In this document: piece by piece, positions 7,525 to 15,912 of the stretch | How the letters are laid out: each line of letters begins with the position of its first letter | Position numbering within the stretch: the first letter of the stretch is position 1 | NCBI GenBank assembly: GCA_964568045.1 | Contig: CAZMOL010000006.1 | Span: 1-34,293 of the forward strand | Source: CAZDDA01 sp964568045 | GTDB lineage: Bacteria > Bipolaricaulota > Bipolaricaulia > UBA7950 > UBA9294 | Reading direction: 5' to 3' | DNA: 34,293 nucleotides | Translations under genes and position numbers: made by a program | The notes under the pieces: model-generated | Databases searched by the model: none | What the model was told of the DNA's origin: nothing | Seen by the model: only the letters and a program-made list of their open reading frames with translations

Positions 7525-8306
7525 CACGTTTTCCCGAAGAACGGATGATCAAGCAGAAGAGTAGTCCCGCCAGAAGCGACCATCCCACCAGAAGTCAGTC
7601 TGATCGATTCGGCACGGATCGTTCCTGAGTCAAATTGCCCCACCACCCCACCAAACAGGCCTACCTCTTCACTCTCATGAACGTACTCAAGGCTGGCACA
7701 TCTGTAGGACTCATCGGCCTCCTCAACCAGCACACCTCCGGTTAGAATCAGTTTTTCTCTTGTTTGCTCAGCTCTTTCTCCCACCACCTGAAGTGTACGG
7801 CTTTGGGTAAGAGTAGCGGTGATTCCTCCCTCAAGAACCGCTTGCTCTCTTTCCAGTTCGTACTGAAAGGCTTCCGCCTTCACCGTCGCCGCTTCAAAGA
7901 AGATCGTTACTTCCCTGGCAGTGAGTGCACCTTCTGACTCATGCCAGGTGACGGTCTCCGTTTCTAGGCGATAGTCGTCATGGAGGATTTCCACCCCACC
8001 ACTCAGGGTGGCATCATCTCCCGCAAACGTAAGAGTATCGCCAGTTGCGCAGAGTCGCTTCGTCCCCGCATTGTAGAATTCGGCCTTCACTCCAGAGAAT
8101 GTTCCTGCATTGTTCTCCACCTTCCCTTCCAGCGCTTCCAGGCTCCATATGAGGAAGCCATCCTCGTTGTAGCCGTGAAGGTTAACCCGTTCTGCCAAGG
8201 TCTGCTGAAATGAAACGGGCTCCCAGGGCAACGTGACCACAAGGAGTATTGCCCCTCCTACGATCAGGACGAGTACGAGGAGGAGGAAAGCCTTCGCTTT
8301 AGACAT
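7524..8306 (-). CDS. LptC/LptA (OstA-like) LPS export protein
   Basis: 260 aa from ATG 8306, preceded by AAGG; the frame opens 18 bp further upstream. A short basic start (MSKAKAF) and one hydrophobic helix (about 6-27) are followed by a long all-beta periplasmic part. That part has repeated short strands of the OstA/LptA type, such as ATGDTLTFAGDDATLSGGVE, AVLEGGI, LILTGGV and EVGLFGGV. One N-terminal helix plus a jellyroll fits LptC, while the length and number of strands suggest LptC and LptA functions in a single protein. It overlaps the end of pyrG by 43 bp and couples to lptB by TGATG. Which Lpt role it takes cannot be fixed by eye. Confidence 0.83.
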   Translation of the reverse strand: MSKAKAFLLLVLVLIVGGAILLVVTLPWEPVSFQQTLAERVNLHGYNEDGFLIWSLEALEGKVENNAGTFSGVKAEFYNAGTKRLCATGDTLTFAGDDATLSGGVEILHDDYRLETETVTWHESEGALTAREVTIFFEAATVKAEAFQYELEREQAVLEGGITATLTQSRTLQVVGERAEQTREKLILTGGVLVEEADESYRCASLEYVHESEEVGLFGGVVGQFDSGTIRAESIRLTSGGMVASGGTTLLLDHPFFGKT

Positions 8307-9886
8307 GCCTTGACAAAACCACAAAATAGAGGGTGGGGATTGAGAAAACGCGATCTAAACTCAGGGTGAAACTGCACTCCAACGAACCACGGGTGATCCT
8401 CCAGTTCAATGATCTCTACCAGTTGGCCATCGGGCGAGGCTCCGGCAATCTGCATCCCCGCGTCTTCGAAACGCTGGCGATAGAGCGGGTTGAACTCATA
8501 GCGATGGCGGTGCCGCTCGTAAACTCTTTCCACACCGTAGCAGGCCTGGCTCTTGGATCCGTTTCGCAAGATCGTTTCGTACGCCCCCAACCGCATCGTT
8601 CCTCCTTTTTGGGTCACGTTCTGCTGCTCTTCAAGCAGGTCTATCACTGGATAAGACGTGTTGGGATCAAACTCAGAGCTATTCGCATCGGCAAAATGTA
8701 GCTCATCCCTGGCATACTCAATCACGGCACACTGCAACCCCAGACAAATTCCGAAAAAGGGGATCCGCTTCTTCCGAACGTACTCCACCGCTTCGACCTT
8801 TCCCTCAATACCTCGCTCTCCGAACCCTCCGGGCACCAGCAGCCCATCAAGTCCGCTCAAGTAAGTCTCCGGCCCGTCCCGGGACACTGCTTCGGTCGAA
8901 ATCCACTCTAGGTCAACACCCACATCCAGGGTCGCGCCAGCGTGAACGAACGCCTCGCTGATACTTATGTAGGAATCCTTCAGTGCGACGTATTTTCCCG
9001 CAATCCCGATCCGCACGCGTTGCGAAGGCTTCGTCAGCCGAACAACCTGCGCATGCCATCGCTCCATTTCTACCTCCACAGGAGAGAGGCCAAGGCCCTT
9101 GGCAACGCATTGGGTTAGCCCCTGATCGTTCATTACTACCGGTACCTCATAGATTGAGAAGAGGTCGGGATCCTCGATCACGTTCTCCTGCGGTACCTCA
9201 CAGAACAGGGCGATCTTCCGCTTGACCGATTCTGTAAGAGGATGATTACAGCGAGCAATGATTACATCGGGCTGAATTCCGATCGCCCGCAGTTCCTTCA
9301 CACTGTGCTGCGTTGGCTTTGTCTTGACCTCATCCGTGGTTGAAAGGTGCGGAAGAAGGGTGAGGTGAACGAAGAACGTGTCCTCACGCGGGAGTTCCTC
9401 TTTCAGCTGCCGCAATGCCTCAAGGAATGGGAGGCCCTCGATATCGCCCACGGTCCCACCCACCTCAATGACCCCAATCTCCGCTCCGTCCTCCTGAAGC
9501 GGAAGTTGAATCAGTCGTTTGATCTCGTCGGTGACGTGGGGAATGACCTGTACGGTTTTTCCGAGGAAATCCCCTGCGCGCTCCTGGCGGATAACATTCC
9601 AGTAGACCTGTCCGGTCGTAAGGTAGTTCGCCGCTGAAAGCTCATCATTAAGGAAGCGCTCATACCGGCCAATGTCAAGGTCGGTCTCCTTGCCATCGTG
9701 GGTTACAAAGACCTCTCCGTGTTCGTACGGGTTCATTGTCCCCGCATCGAGGTTGATATAGGGATCGATTTTCTGGAGGGTCACGCAGTAACCTTGCAGC
9801 TTAAACAGAAGCCCGATCGAAGCAGCGATGACCCCTTTGCCAAGACCGGAAAGAACCCCCCCAGTAACAACAATGTACTTGCGCAA
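8264..9886 (-). CDS. pyrG: CTP synthase (glutamine-hydrolysing)
   Basis: 540 aa from TTG 9886. TTG is chosen because GGGAGGGGG precedes it at good spacing and the protein then begins RKYIVVTGGVLSGLGKG, the family N-terminus. ATGs further upstream (9925, 9928) fall in a likely promoter -10 and add unrelated residues. The enzyme converts UTP to CTP using glutamine and ATP. The N-terminal synthetase half carries SGLGKG, KIDPYINLDAGTMNP, HGEVFV and GGTVGDIE; the C-terminal class I glutamine amidotransferase half has PGGFGERG, the nucleophile Cys in FFGICLGLQ, and GVQFHPEF. It leads the operon with the LPS export genes, an association I cannot explain functionally. Confidence 0.97.
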   Translation of the reverse strand: MRKYIVVTGGVLSGLGKGVIAASIGLLFKLQGYCVTLQKIDPYINLDAGTMNPYEHGEVFVTHDGKETDLDIGRYERFLNDELSAANYLTTGQVYWNVIRQERAGDFLGKTVQVIPHVTDEIKRLIQLPLQEDGAEIGVIEVGGTVGDIEGLPFLEALRQLKEELPREDTFFVHLTLLPHLSTTDEVKTKPTQHSVKELRAIGIQPDVIIARCNHPLTESVKRKIALFCEVPQENVIEDPDLFSIYEVPVVMNDQGLTQCVAKGLGLSPVEVEMERWHAQVVRLTKPSQRVRIGIAGKYVALKDSYISISEAFVHAGATLDVGVDLEWISTEAVSRDGPETYLSGLDGLLVPGGFGERGIEGKVEAVEYVRKKRIPFFGICLGLQCAVIEYARDELHFADANSSEFDPNTSYPVIDLLEEQQNVTQKGGTMRLGAYETILRNGSKSQACYGVERVYERHRHRYEFNPLYRQRFEDAGMQIAGASPDGQLVEIIELEDHPWFVGVQFHPEFRSRFLNPHPLFCGFVKACLKRRLSSSSYSS

Positions 9887-9923
9887 AACGCCCCCTCCCC
9901 ACCCATTTGGCAGAGATGAATAC

Positions 9924-9952
9924 ATCATACGGAGACCCAAGATCCTACGCAA
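9924..9952 (-). promoter_or_regulatory. Candidate sigma-70 promoter for pyrG operon
   Basis: On the minus strand a -35 TTGCGT (9947-9952, 3/6) and a -10 TATGAT (9924-9929, 5/6) are separated by 17 bp. The predicted start near 9917 leaves a leader of about 30 nt to the TTG start of pyrG. This makes the upstream in-frame ATGs unlikely. Confidence 0.45.
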
Positions 9953-9982
9953 GAAACAGGGAACAAGAGACCCTGCTTGCCA

Positions 9983-10012
9983 TTGTGCACCCGCACTCCA
10001 TTGTTGTATAAT
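9983..10012 (+). promoter_or_regulatory. Candidate sigma-70 promoter for secG operon
   Basis: A perfect TATAAT (10007-10012) is preceded after 18 bp by TTGTGC (9983-9988, 3/6). It sits 32 bp before the secG ATG. The pyrG promoter lies about 30 bp away on the other strand, so the two operons diverge from one short region. Confidence 0.6.
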
Positions 10013-10044
10013 GCGTTGGTCAGAACCTCTTACAGAAAGGATCA

Positions 10045-10275
10045 ATGGTCATGGTAAGAGTCGTATTGGAAGTGCTATTCTTCCTTGATTGTTTTGCCCT
10101 GATGGGGCTTATTCTCCTTCAGATGAGTGAGCATTCTGGCCTCGGTGGGGCTTTTGGATCCGGGGCGTCGAGCACGGTCTTCGGCCGCGATGAGGTTAAG
10201 GATCCAAAGCGAACGCTAACCGTCACCCTGGCAGTTGCATTCATGTTGCTGGGGTTTATCCTGTCGATCCTATAG
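10045..10275 (+). CDS. secG: Preprotein translocase subunit SecG
   Basis: 76 aa, a normal SecG length. Two hydrophobic helices (about 4-24 and 56-75) flank the conserved hairpin with LILLQ, SGLGGAFG and a following S-S-T-V-F-G segment. SecG sits beside SecYE in the inner membrane and assists SecA-driven export. AAAGGA lies before ATG 10045; a second in-frame ATG (10051) is possible. It is first in a plus-strand group with oppD 25 bp downstream. secA is elsewhere in the window, and secY/secE are not seen. Confidence 0.93.
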   Translation: MVMVRVVLEVLFFLDCFALMGLILLQMSEHSGLGGAFGSGASSTVFGRDEVKDPKRTLTVTLAVAFMLLGFILSIL

Positions 10276-10300
10276 ATCGGGACCAAGGAGGGAAACAGCA

Positions 10301-11281
10301 GTGCCGCTAATCGAGATAACGAACCTTAAGACATATTTCTACACCGAGGATGGCGTAGTACGGGCTGTGGACGGAGTGGACTTCACCATCGAGCCGGAAA
10401 AGACACTGGGGGTCGTCGGTGAGAGTGGATGCGGAAAGTCCGTGACTGCCCTGTCGATCATGGGACTCATTCAAATCCCACCCGGCAAGATCGAGGAAGG
10501 CGAGATTCTCTACCATCAGAATGGGAAAGCCACGGATCTAACCGGGCTCAATCCTAAAGGGAAGCAATATCGCTCGATTCGTGGAAACGAGATCGCCATG
10601 ATCTTTCAGGAACCGATGACGTCACTGAACCCGGTGTACACGATCGGCAACCAGATCATGGAGGCGATCACGCTTCACCAGCATTTACGCAAGAAGGAGG
10701 CGCGGAAGAAGGCAATCGAGATGCTGCACGCGGTGGGAATTCCTAATCCTGAGCAGCGCGTGGATGAGTATCCGCATCAGCTATCCGGTGGGATGCGCCA
10801 GCGGGCGATGATCGCCATGGCCCTCTCCTGCAACCCGTCCCTCCTGATTGCCGATGAGCCGACAACCGCCCTCGACGTGACAATTCAGGCCCAAGTACTC
10901 GACTTGATGAACGGCCTGCGCACCGATTTTGATACGGCCATCATGTTCATTACACACGATCTAGGGGTCATCGCCGATATGGCTGATGACGTCGTGGTCA
11001 TGTATCTTGGCAAGATCGTAGAAGGATCGGATGTCCGAAGCGTCTTCCATGATCCCAAGCACCCATACACGCAAGGGCTGATGAACTCCATCCCATCACT
11101 TGCCACACAGAAAGAGCGCCTCGTTCCCATCAAAGGAGTTGTTCCTGATCCGTTTGAGGTCCCGGTGGGCTGCGGATTCGAGCCACGTTGTCCGCACGCC
11201 ATGGAGATCTGCAAAACACAGATTCCACCACTCAAGGAAGTGGCCTCTCAACACTGGGCTGCCTGTTGGCTGTACAAATAA
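10301..11281 (+). CDS. oppD: Oligopeptide/dipeptide ABC transporter ATP-binding protein (OppD type)
   Basis: 326 aa from GTG 10301, chosen because AAGGAGGG lies 8 bp upstream and the product then starts PLIEITNLKTYF, as in the family; the frame is open from 10235. It is one of two ATPases energising peptide uptake. Visible are Walker A GESGCGKS (40-47), the Q-loop in IFQEPMTSLNP, signature LSGGMRQRAMIAMAL, Walker B LLIADEPTTALD and the H-loop ITHDLG. The C-terminal oligopeptide-transporter extension (CGFEPRCPHAMEIC) has the usual Cys pattern. oppF follows after 17 bp. No permease or substrate-binding gene is nearby, so those must lie elsewhere. Confidence 0.94.
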   Translation: MPLIEITNLKTYFYTEDGVVRAVDGVDFTIEPEKTLGVVGESGCGKSVTALSIMGLIQIPPGKIEEGEILYHQNGKATDLTGLNPKGKQYRSIRGNEIAMIFQEPMTSLNPVYTIGNQIMEAITLHQHLRKKEARKKAIEMLHAVGIPNPEQRVDEYPHQLSGGMRQRAMIAMALSCNPSLLIADEPTTALDVTIQAQVLDLMNGLRTDFDTAIMFITHDLGVIADMADDVVVMYLGKIVEGSDVRSVFHDPKHPYTQGLMNSIPSLATQKERLVPIKGVVPDPFEVPVGCGFEPRCPHAMEICKTQIPPLKEVASQHWAACWLYK

Positions 11282-11298
11282 TAGAGAGGTGATGATGC

Positions 11299-12339
11299 TT
11301 GCCTACTAACAACATCCTGCTCGAAGTGAAGAACCTCAAGAAGTACTTCCCAGTACGCAAGGGAATCTTCAGGCGCGTTGTGGCGCATGTTAAGGCAGTC
11401 GACGACATCGACATGTTTATCAGAGAGGGAGAGACCCTCGGCCTAGTGGGAGAAAGCGGCTGCGGAAAGACTACAACCGGCCGAGCAATTCTCCGCTTAA
11501 TCGAACCGACGGCGGGAGAGATCCGTTTCTCCAGCAAGAAGCTTGCCGGTTCAGGCGAGGAGTATCGTGAAGTCGACGTGGCAAAGGCGCCGCCTAAGCT
11601 GCTTAAGGCACTGCGCCGTGACATGCAAATCATCTTTCAAGATCCATATTCCTCACTGAACCCGCGCATGACGGTCGGGGCGATCGTGGGAGAGCCCCTT
11701 CTCGTGCACCGGGTGGCCAGGGGAAGCGAACGCGAGAACCGTGTTCGGGAACTCCTCGGCGCCGTCGGGCTGAAGCCCGATCATATGAAGCGCTATCCTC
11801 ACGAGTTTTCCGGGGGACAGCGCCAGAGAATCGGGGTTGCCCGCGCTCTTGCTCTCGATCCACAGCTCATTGTAGCCGATGAACCAGTCTCCGCGCTCGA
11901 CGTCTCCATCCAGGCGCAGGTACTGAATCTGCTCGAAGACCTGCAAGAGGAGTTCGGCCTGACGTACCTGTTCATCGCTCATGACCTGTCCGTGGTCAAG
12001 CACATTGGCAATCGAGTGGCAGTGATGTATCTCGGCAAAATCGTCGAATTGGCGAAGACCGAGGAGCTGTTTGGACTCCCAAAACACCCGTACACCGAGG
12101 CGTTGATGTCTGCCGTACCGGTACCTGATCCAGACTACAACGTAGAGCGTATCCTTCTCGAAGGGGACGTGCCCAGCCCGGTGAATCCTCCCTCCGGTTG
12201 CTACTTCCATCCGCGCTGCCGCTACGCAAAGGAGATCTGCTCAACGGAACCTCCGGTCTACCGAGACCTGGGTGGTGAGCACTTCGCCACTTGCCACTTT
12301 GCCGAGACGCTAAGTCTTCAGCCAGTCCGGACTGGATGA
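11299..12339 (+). CDS. oppF: Oligopeptide/dipeptide ABC transporter ATP-binding protein (OppF type)
   Basis: 346 aa from TTG 11299, which follows GAGGTGAT at good spacing. The ATG codons at 11292 and 11295 are in another frame and read only five codons before a stop. It is the partner ATPase of OppD. Walker A GESGCGKTT is at 51-59, the FQDPYSSLNP Q-loop is OppF-like, and the signature FSGGQRQRIGVARAL, Walker B LIVADEPVSALD and IAHDLS are all present. The C-terminal CYFHPRCRYAKEIC motif binds peptide-transporter partners. Its stop overlaps the rdgB start by 4 bp (ATGA), so the two are coupled. Confidence 0.94.
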   Translation: MPTNNILLEVKNLKKYFPVRKGIFRRVVAHVKAVDDIDMFIREGETLGLVGESGCGKTTTGRAILRLIEPTAGEIRFSSKKLAGSGEEYREVDVAKAPPKLLKALRRDMQIIFQDPYSSLNPRMTVGAIVGEPLLVHRVARGSERENRVRELLGAVGLKPDHMKRYPHEFSGGQRQRIGVARALALDPQLIVADEPVSALDVSIQAQVLNLLEDLQEEFGLTYLFIAHDLSVVKHIGNRVAVMYLGKIVELAKTEELFGLPKHPYTEALMSAVPVPDPDYNVERILLEGDVPSPVNPPSGCYFHPRCRYAKEICSTEPPVYRDLGGEHFATCHFAETLSLQPVRTG

Positions 12340-12953
12340 ACCTTCTCCTCGGGACGCAGAACAAGGGGAAGATCACAGAGTTACGTGGGCTCCTAGCCGA
12401 TCTAAGAGACATTACGCTCCTAACATTCGGTGATCGCCCTTTTCACCTGGTGGAGGAAACCGGCTCAACGTTCTTGGAGAACGCCCTGCTCAAGGCAAGG
12501 GCAATCTGCTCGGAGACTGAGCTACCCGTTCTTGCCGAGGATGCCGGCTTGGAGGTCGCGGTGTTGAACGGAGCACCGGGAGTCTACTCGGCACGCTACG
12601 CTGGAGTGGCCGTCGACTACTCGCAGAATAACGCCCTTCTCCTCAAACAGCTTACAGGAGTGCAAGATCGTAGAGCCCGCTTTCTTACTGTCGCTGCCCT
12701 TTGTCTCCCCGATGGTCGAGAGTTTACCCGAACAGGGATCCTCACTGGACAGATTGCGAAAGAGCCTGCCGGCAAGAACGGGTTTGGCTACGACCCACTG
12801 TTCATCCCAAGTGGCCACTCGAAAACCCTTGCTGAAATGACTACGGGTGACAAGAATCAGATTAGTCACCGCCAAGCGGCAATCAAGCAGATCAAACCCG
12901 TACTAGACAAGTTGGTTCAGGAGGAATCCTCTGCCGAAGGCAGGGTTTTCTGA
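12336..12953 (+). CDS. rdgB: dITP/XTP pyrophosphatase (Ham1 family)
   Basis: 205 aa from ATG 12336, which overlaps the oppF stop; the frame is open further upstream, but MNLLLGTQNKGK is the family start. The cytosolic enzyme hydrolyses non-canonical purine triphosphates (ITP, dITP, XTP) to monophosphates and keeps them out of nucleic acid. Signatures are GTQNKGK (6-12), TFLENALLKA, AEDAGLEV with catalytic Asp69, APGVYSARYAG, GFGYDPLFIP and ISHRQAA. Length is normal. The last 37 bp overlap the end of dnaJ on the opposite strand. Confidence 0.95.
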   Translation: MNLLLGTQNKGKITELRGLLADLRDITLLTFGDRPFHLVEETGSTFLENALLKARAICSETELPVLAEDAGLEVAVLNGAPGVYSARYAGVAVDYSQNNALLLKQLTGVQDRRARFLTVAALCLPDGREFTRTGILTGQIAKEPAGKNGFGYDPLFIPSGHSKTLAEMTTGDKNQISHRQAAIKQIKPVLDKLVQEESSAEGRVF

Positions 12954-14032
12954 AACTTGCGAAGGACTTCTCGTTGAGTTGCAGTAAGGCGTGTAGGCAC
13001 AATCACCTGAACCTCGACGAACTGATCTCCCTTTCCATTTCTGTTTAGATCGGGCATTCCCTTGCCCTTCAAACGAATCACTGTGCCCGGTTGCGTCCCT
13101 GTAGGAATACTGACCGTTTCCTCACCCCAAAGCGTCTCAACGGGTACTTTCGCTCCCAGTACGGCTTGGGGATAGTGAATCGCCGCCTGGGAGTGGATGT
13201 CTCGTCCTTTGCGCTTGAACGTCGGATGGGGAATCACCTCAACCACTATATAGAGGTCCCCGACTGGCCCGCCAGCTGGGCCGACGTTTCCCTGCCCTTT
13301 CAACCTCAAGCGTGATCCATTGTCCACTCCAGCAGGTACGTTGATCGAGATCTTGCTCTTTTCCTTAGCCCGGCTGCTTCCTCGGCAGCGATGACACGGC
13401 TGTTCGATGATTTCTCCTTCGCCGGCGCACTCGGGACACATACGAATGTTGACAAAGCTTCCCAAGAGGCTTTGCTGCCGATACTCCACCTGCCCACGTC
13501 CTTGGCAGGTTGGACACGTCTGCTTTGAACTGCCCGACTCCATGCCGCTTCCTCCGCAACGATCACAGGCAACCAGTCGAGGAACGGTAAGCTTCATCCG
13601 CGTCCCGGTAGCGGCATCATCCAACGTGATGCGCAGCTTGTATTCAACGTCCTCACCTCTACGGACCCGTTGCTGACGGGTGGCCGTGCGCGGTCCTCCC
13701 TGGCGGAAGAACAGATCGAAGAAGTTGTCTAACCCGCCGAATCCGAAATCGGAGAACGCCTCGCGCGCTCGTCGAAAATCAGTCGTGCTGAAGTCGAAGC
13801 CCTGGGCGGGGCCGGCGTGGCCGTAGCGGTCGTACTGGATGCGCTTGTCCGGATCGGACAGCACCTCGTATGCCTCCGTGGCGCGTTTGAATTCCTCCTC
13901 TGCCTTCTTCCGTGCAGCTGGATTCTTGTCGGGGTGGAACTCCTTTGCCTTCCCACGGTAGGCCTTCTTGACCTCGTCCTGGCCTGCGTCACGCGAGATC
14001 CCAAGTATCTCGTAGTAATCCCGTTTCGCCAC
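12917..14032 (-). CDS. dnaJ: Chaperone protein DnaJ
   Basis: 371 aa from GTG 14032 with GGGGAGAGG just upstream. It is the Hsp40 co-chaperone that delivers substrates to DnaK and stimulates its ATPase. The J domain (1-70) has HPD at 33-35 and YEVLSDPDKR; a G/F-rich linker covers about 72-115; the zinc domain (about 143-220) has four Cys pairs (156/159, 173/176, 199/202, 213/216). The fourth repeat reads CHRCRGSS, so the final Gly of CxxCxGxG is lost while both cysteines are kept. Two C-terminal beta domains follow (SINVPAGVDNGSRLRLKGQG). It is the last gene of hrcA-grpE-dnaK-dnaJ, 27 bp after dnaK. Confidence 0.97.
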   Translation of the reverse strand: MAKRDYYEILGISRDAGQDEVKKAYRGKAKEFHPDKNPAARKKAEEEFKRATEAYEVLSDPDKRIQYDRYGHAGPAQGFDFSTTDFRRAREAFSDFGFGGLDNFFDLFFRQGGPRTATRQQRVRRGEDVEYKLRITLDDAATGTRMKLTVPRLVACDRCGGSGMESGSSKQTCPTCQGRGQVEYRQQSLLGSFVNIRMCPECAGEGEIIEQPCHRCRGSSRAKEKSKISINVPAGVDNGSRLRLKGQGNVGPAGGPVGDLYIVVEVIPHPTFKRKGRDIHSQAAIHYPQAVLGAKVPVETLWGEETVSIPTGTQPGTVIRLKGKGMPDLNRNGKGDQFVEVQVIVPTRLTATQREVLRKFQKTLPSAEDSS

Positions 14033-14059
14033 GCCTCTCCCCTTTGCTACCTTGTGGTC

Positions 14060-15907
14060 CTATTCCTTGTCGTCGTACTCCGCGTCAATGTAGTCTCCGC
14101 CGTCTTCTTCGCCTTCTCCAGAACTTGTTTCAGTTTCTCCGGTTCCCGCGGTAGAGGCGGTCTGTTTGTAGGCCTCCTCAGCCAGGTGCTGTGAACTCTT
14201 GGAAAGCTCCTCGGTTGCCTGCCGAATCTCCTCGATCGGCGCATTCTGCGAGAGTTTGTCCTTCAAGCGGCGAAGCTGATCCTCAATCTTGCCCCGCTCG
14301 TCTTGAGAGACCTTCTCTCCCAGATCGGAGAGAGCCTTCTCTACAGAGTGAACAAGCTGATCGGCTCGATTGCGAGTTTCAATGTCCTCGACCTTCTGCT
14401 TGTCCTCTTCGGCATGCTCTTCGGCCTCACGTTGCATCCGCTCAATCTCGCTTTCATCGAGGCGCGAAGAATCCGTGATCGTAATGGAGGCACTCTTTGA
14501 GGTTGCCTTGTCCTTGGCAGTAACGTGGAGAATACCGTCTGCATCAATGTTGAACGTAACGTCGATCTGCGGAATTCCTCGCGGAGCCGGGGGTAGTCCG
14601 GTCAGCTGAAACTTCCCTAGGGACTTGTTATCTGCGGCCATCTTTCGCTCTCCCTGCACCACGTGTATCTCCACCGCTGGCTGGCTGTCCTCTGCCGTTG
14701 TGAAGGTTTTCGTCTTCTCGGTGGGGATGGTTGTGTTGCGCTCGATCAGGGGTGTGGCCACGCCACCGAGTGTTTCAATCGAAAGCGTCAACGGCGTGAC
14801 ATCGAGAAGGACAATTTCATCCACCTCGCCAGCGAGAACGCCTCCCTGAATCGCTGCGCCGCAGGCAACTACTTCATCCGGGTTGATCTCTCTGTTGATC
14901 TTACCCGGAATTCGCGAAAGGATCAGCTCTTGGACCTTGGGAATCCGTGTCGATCCCCCGACCAAGACGACCTGGTCGATGTCCTCCGCGCCCTTCTTTG
15001 CCTCGCGCAGGGCGCTATCGACCGTTTGGATCGTTCGTTGCAGCAGATCATCGATCATCTGTTCGAACTTGGCTCGCGTGAGCTTCTTCTCCATATGTTT
15101 CGGGCCGCTGGCGTCGGCAGTGATGTAGGGAAGGTTGATTGTAGTCTCCTTCCGGCTGGAAAGCTCCATCTTCGCTGCCTCTGCTGCGTCCTTGAGTCGC
15201 TGCATTGCGCTGGGGTCGTTGGCCAGATCGATTCCAGTGTCCTTGCGGAATTCCTCCACCAGCCAATCCATCACCCGATGGTCAAAATCGTCCCCGCCAA
15301 GATGCGTGTCACCATCAGTAGCCATCACCTCAAAGACACCCTCACCGATCTCCAGTATTGACACGTCGAACGTCCCGCCACCAAGGTCGTAAACAACGAT
15401 CGTCTGCTCTTCTGTCTTATCGAGGCCATAGGCCAGGGAGGCCGCCGTTGGCTCGTTGATGATTCGCATCACCTCGAGGCCAGCGATCTTCCCCGCGTCC
15501 TTGGTCGCCTGTCGTTGCGAGTCGTTGAAGTAGGCAGGAACTGTGATCACTGCCTTCGTGACTTTCCCACCAAGGTGCTCTTCCGCGTCCTTCTTCAGCT
15601 TCTGGATGATCATCGCTGAGATCTGCTCAGGGGTGTATTCCTGAACCTTTCCGTCCGTCTTGATGTTCACGCGGAAGTCCGTGCCCATTTGACGCTTGAT
15701 CGAAGCGATGGTGTGCTTCGGATTGGTGATCGCCTGGCGCTTTGCCAGCCGCCCAACCAACCGTTCACCGGCGTCAGTAAACGCGACAACCGATGGTGTC
15801 GTTCTTTCCCCTTCATTGTTCGTGATCACATCCGGCGCGCCCGCCTCAAGGACGGCAACACAGGAGTTGGTTGTCCCTAGATCAATACCGATGATTTTCT
15901 CTTTCAT
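14060..15907 (-). CDS. dnaK: Chaperone protein DnaK (Hsp70)
   Basis: 615 aa; GGAGGAA inside the end of grpE serves as ribosome site for ATG 15907. It is an ATP-dependent folding chaperone. The ATPase domain shows IGIDLGTTNSCVAV, AVITVPAYFNDSQRQATKDAG, INEPTAASLAYG, DLGGGTFDVS and VLVGGSTRIP; the linker reads EIVLLDVTPLTLSIETLGG; a substrate domain and helical lid follow, and the tail is acidic. Between IKRQMG and EYTPEQISA only about a dozen residues occur, so the roughly 20-25-residue insert found in most Gram-negative DnaKs is absent. That is the form usual in Firmicutes, Actinobacteria and some other lineages. It is third in the CIRCE-controlled operon. Confidence 0.98.
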   Translation of the reverse strand: MKEKIIGIDLGTTNSCVAVLEAGAPDVITNNEGERTTPSVVAFTDAGERLVGRLAKRQAITNPKHTIASIKRQMGTDFRVNIKTDGKVQEYTPEQISAMIIQKLKKDAEEHLGGKVTKAVITVPAYFNDSQRQATKDAGKIAGLEVMRIINEPTAASLAYGLDKTEEQTIVVYDLGGGTFDVSILEIGEGVFEVMATDGDTHLGGDDFDHRVMDWLVEEFRKDTGIDLANDPSAMQRLKDAAEAAKMELSSRKETTINLPYITADASGPKHMEKKLTRAKFEQMIDDLLQRTIQTVDSALREAKKGAEDIDQVVLVGGSTRIPKVQELILSRIPGKINREINPDEVVACGAAIQGGVLAGEVDEIVLLDVTPLTLSIETLGGVATPLIERNTTIPTEKTKTFTTAEDSQPAVEIHVVQGERKMAADNKSLGKFQLTGLPPAPRGIPQIDVTFNIDADGILHVTAKDKATSKSASITITDSSRLDESEIERMQREAEEHAEEDKQKVEDIETRNRADQLVHSVEKALSDLGEKVSQDERGKIEDQLRRLKDKLSQNAPIEEIRQATEELSKSSQHLAEEAYKQTASTAGTGETETSSGEGEEDGGDYIDAEYDDKE

Positions 15908-15912
15908 GATAC

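Noticed and set aside
9887..10045. Upstream in-frame start codons extending pyrG by up to 53 residues
   Set aside because: The extension is not family-like and overlaps a candidate promoter; the TTG with GGAGGGGG gives the standard N-terminus.
11292..11309. Five-codon leader peptide (ATGATGCTTGCCTACTAA) before oppF
   Set aside because: Its ATG region coincides with the oppF ribosome site, and no attenuator structure follows; probably chance.
14663..15361. 232-codon open frame on the plus strand inside dnaK
   Set aside because: It lies opposite strongly conserved Hsp70 sequence and is compositionally odd; mirror frame only.
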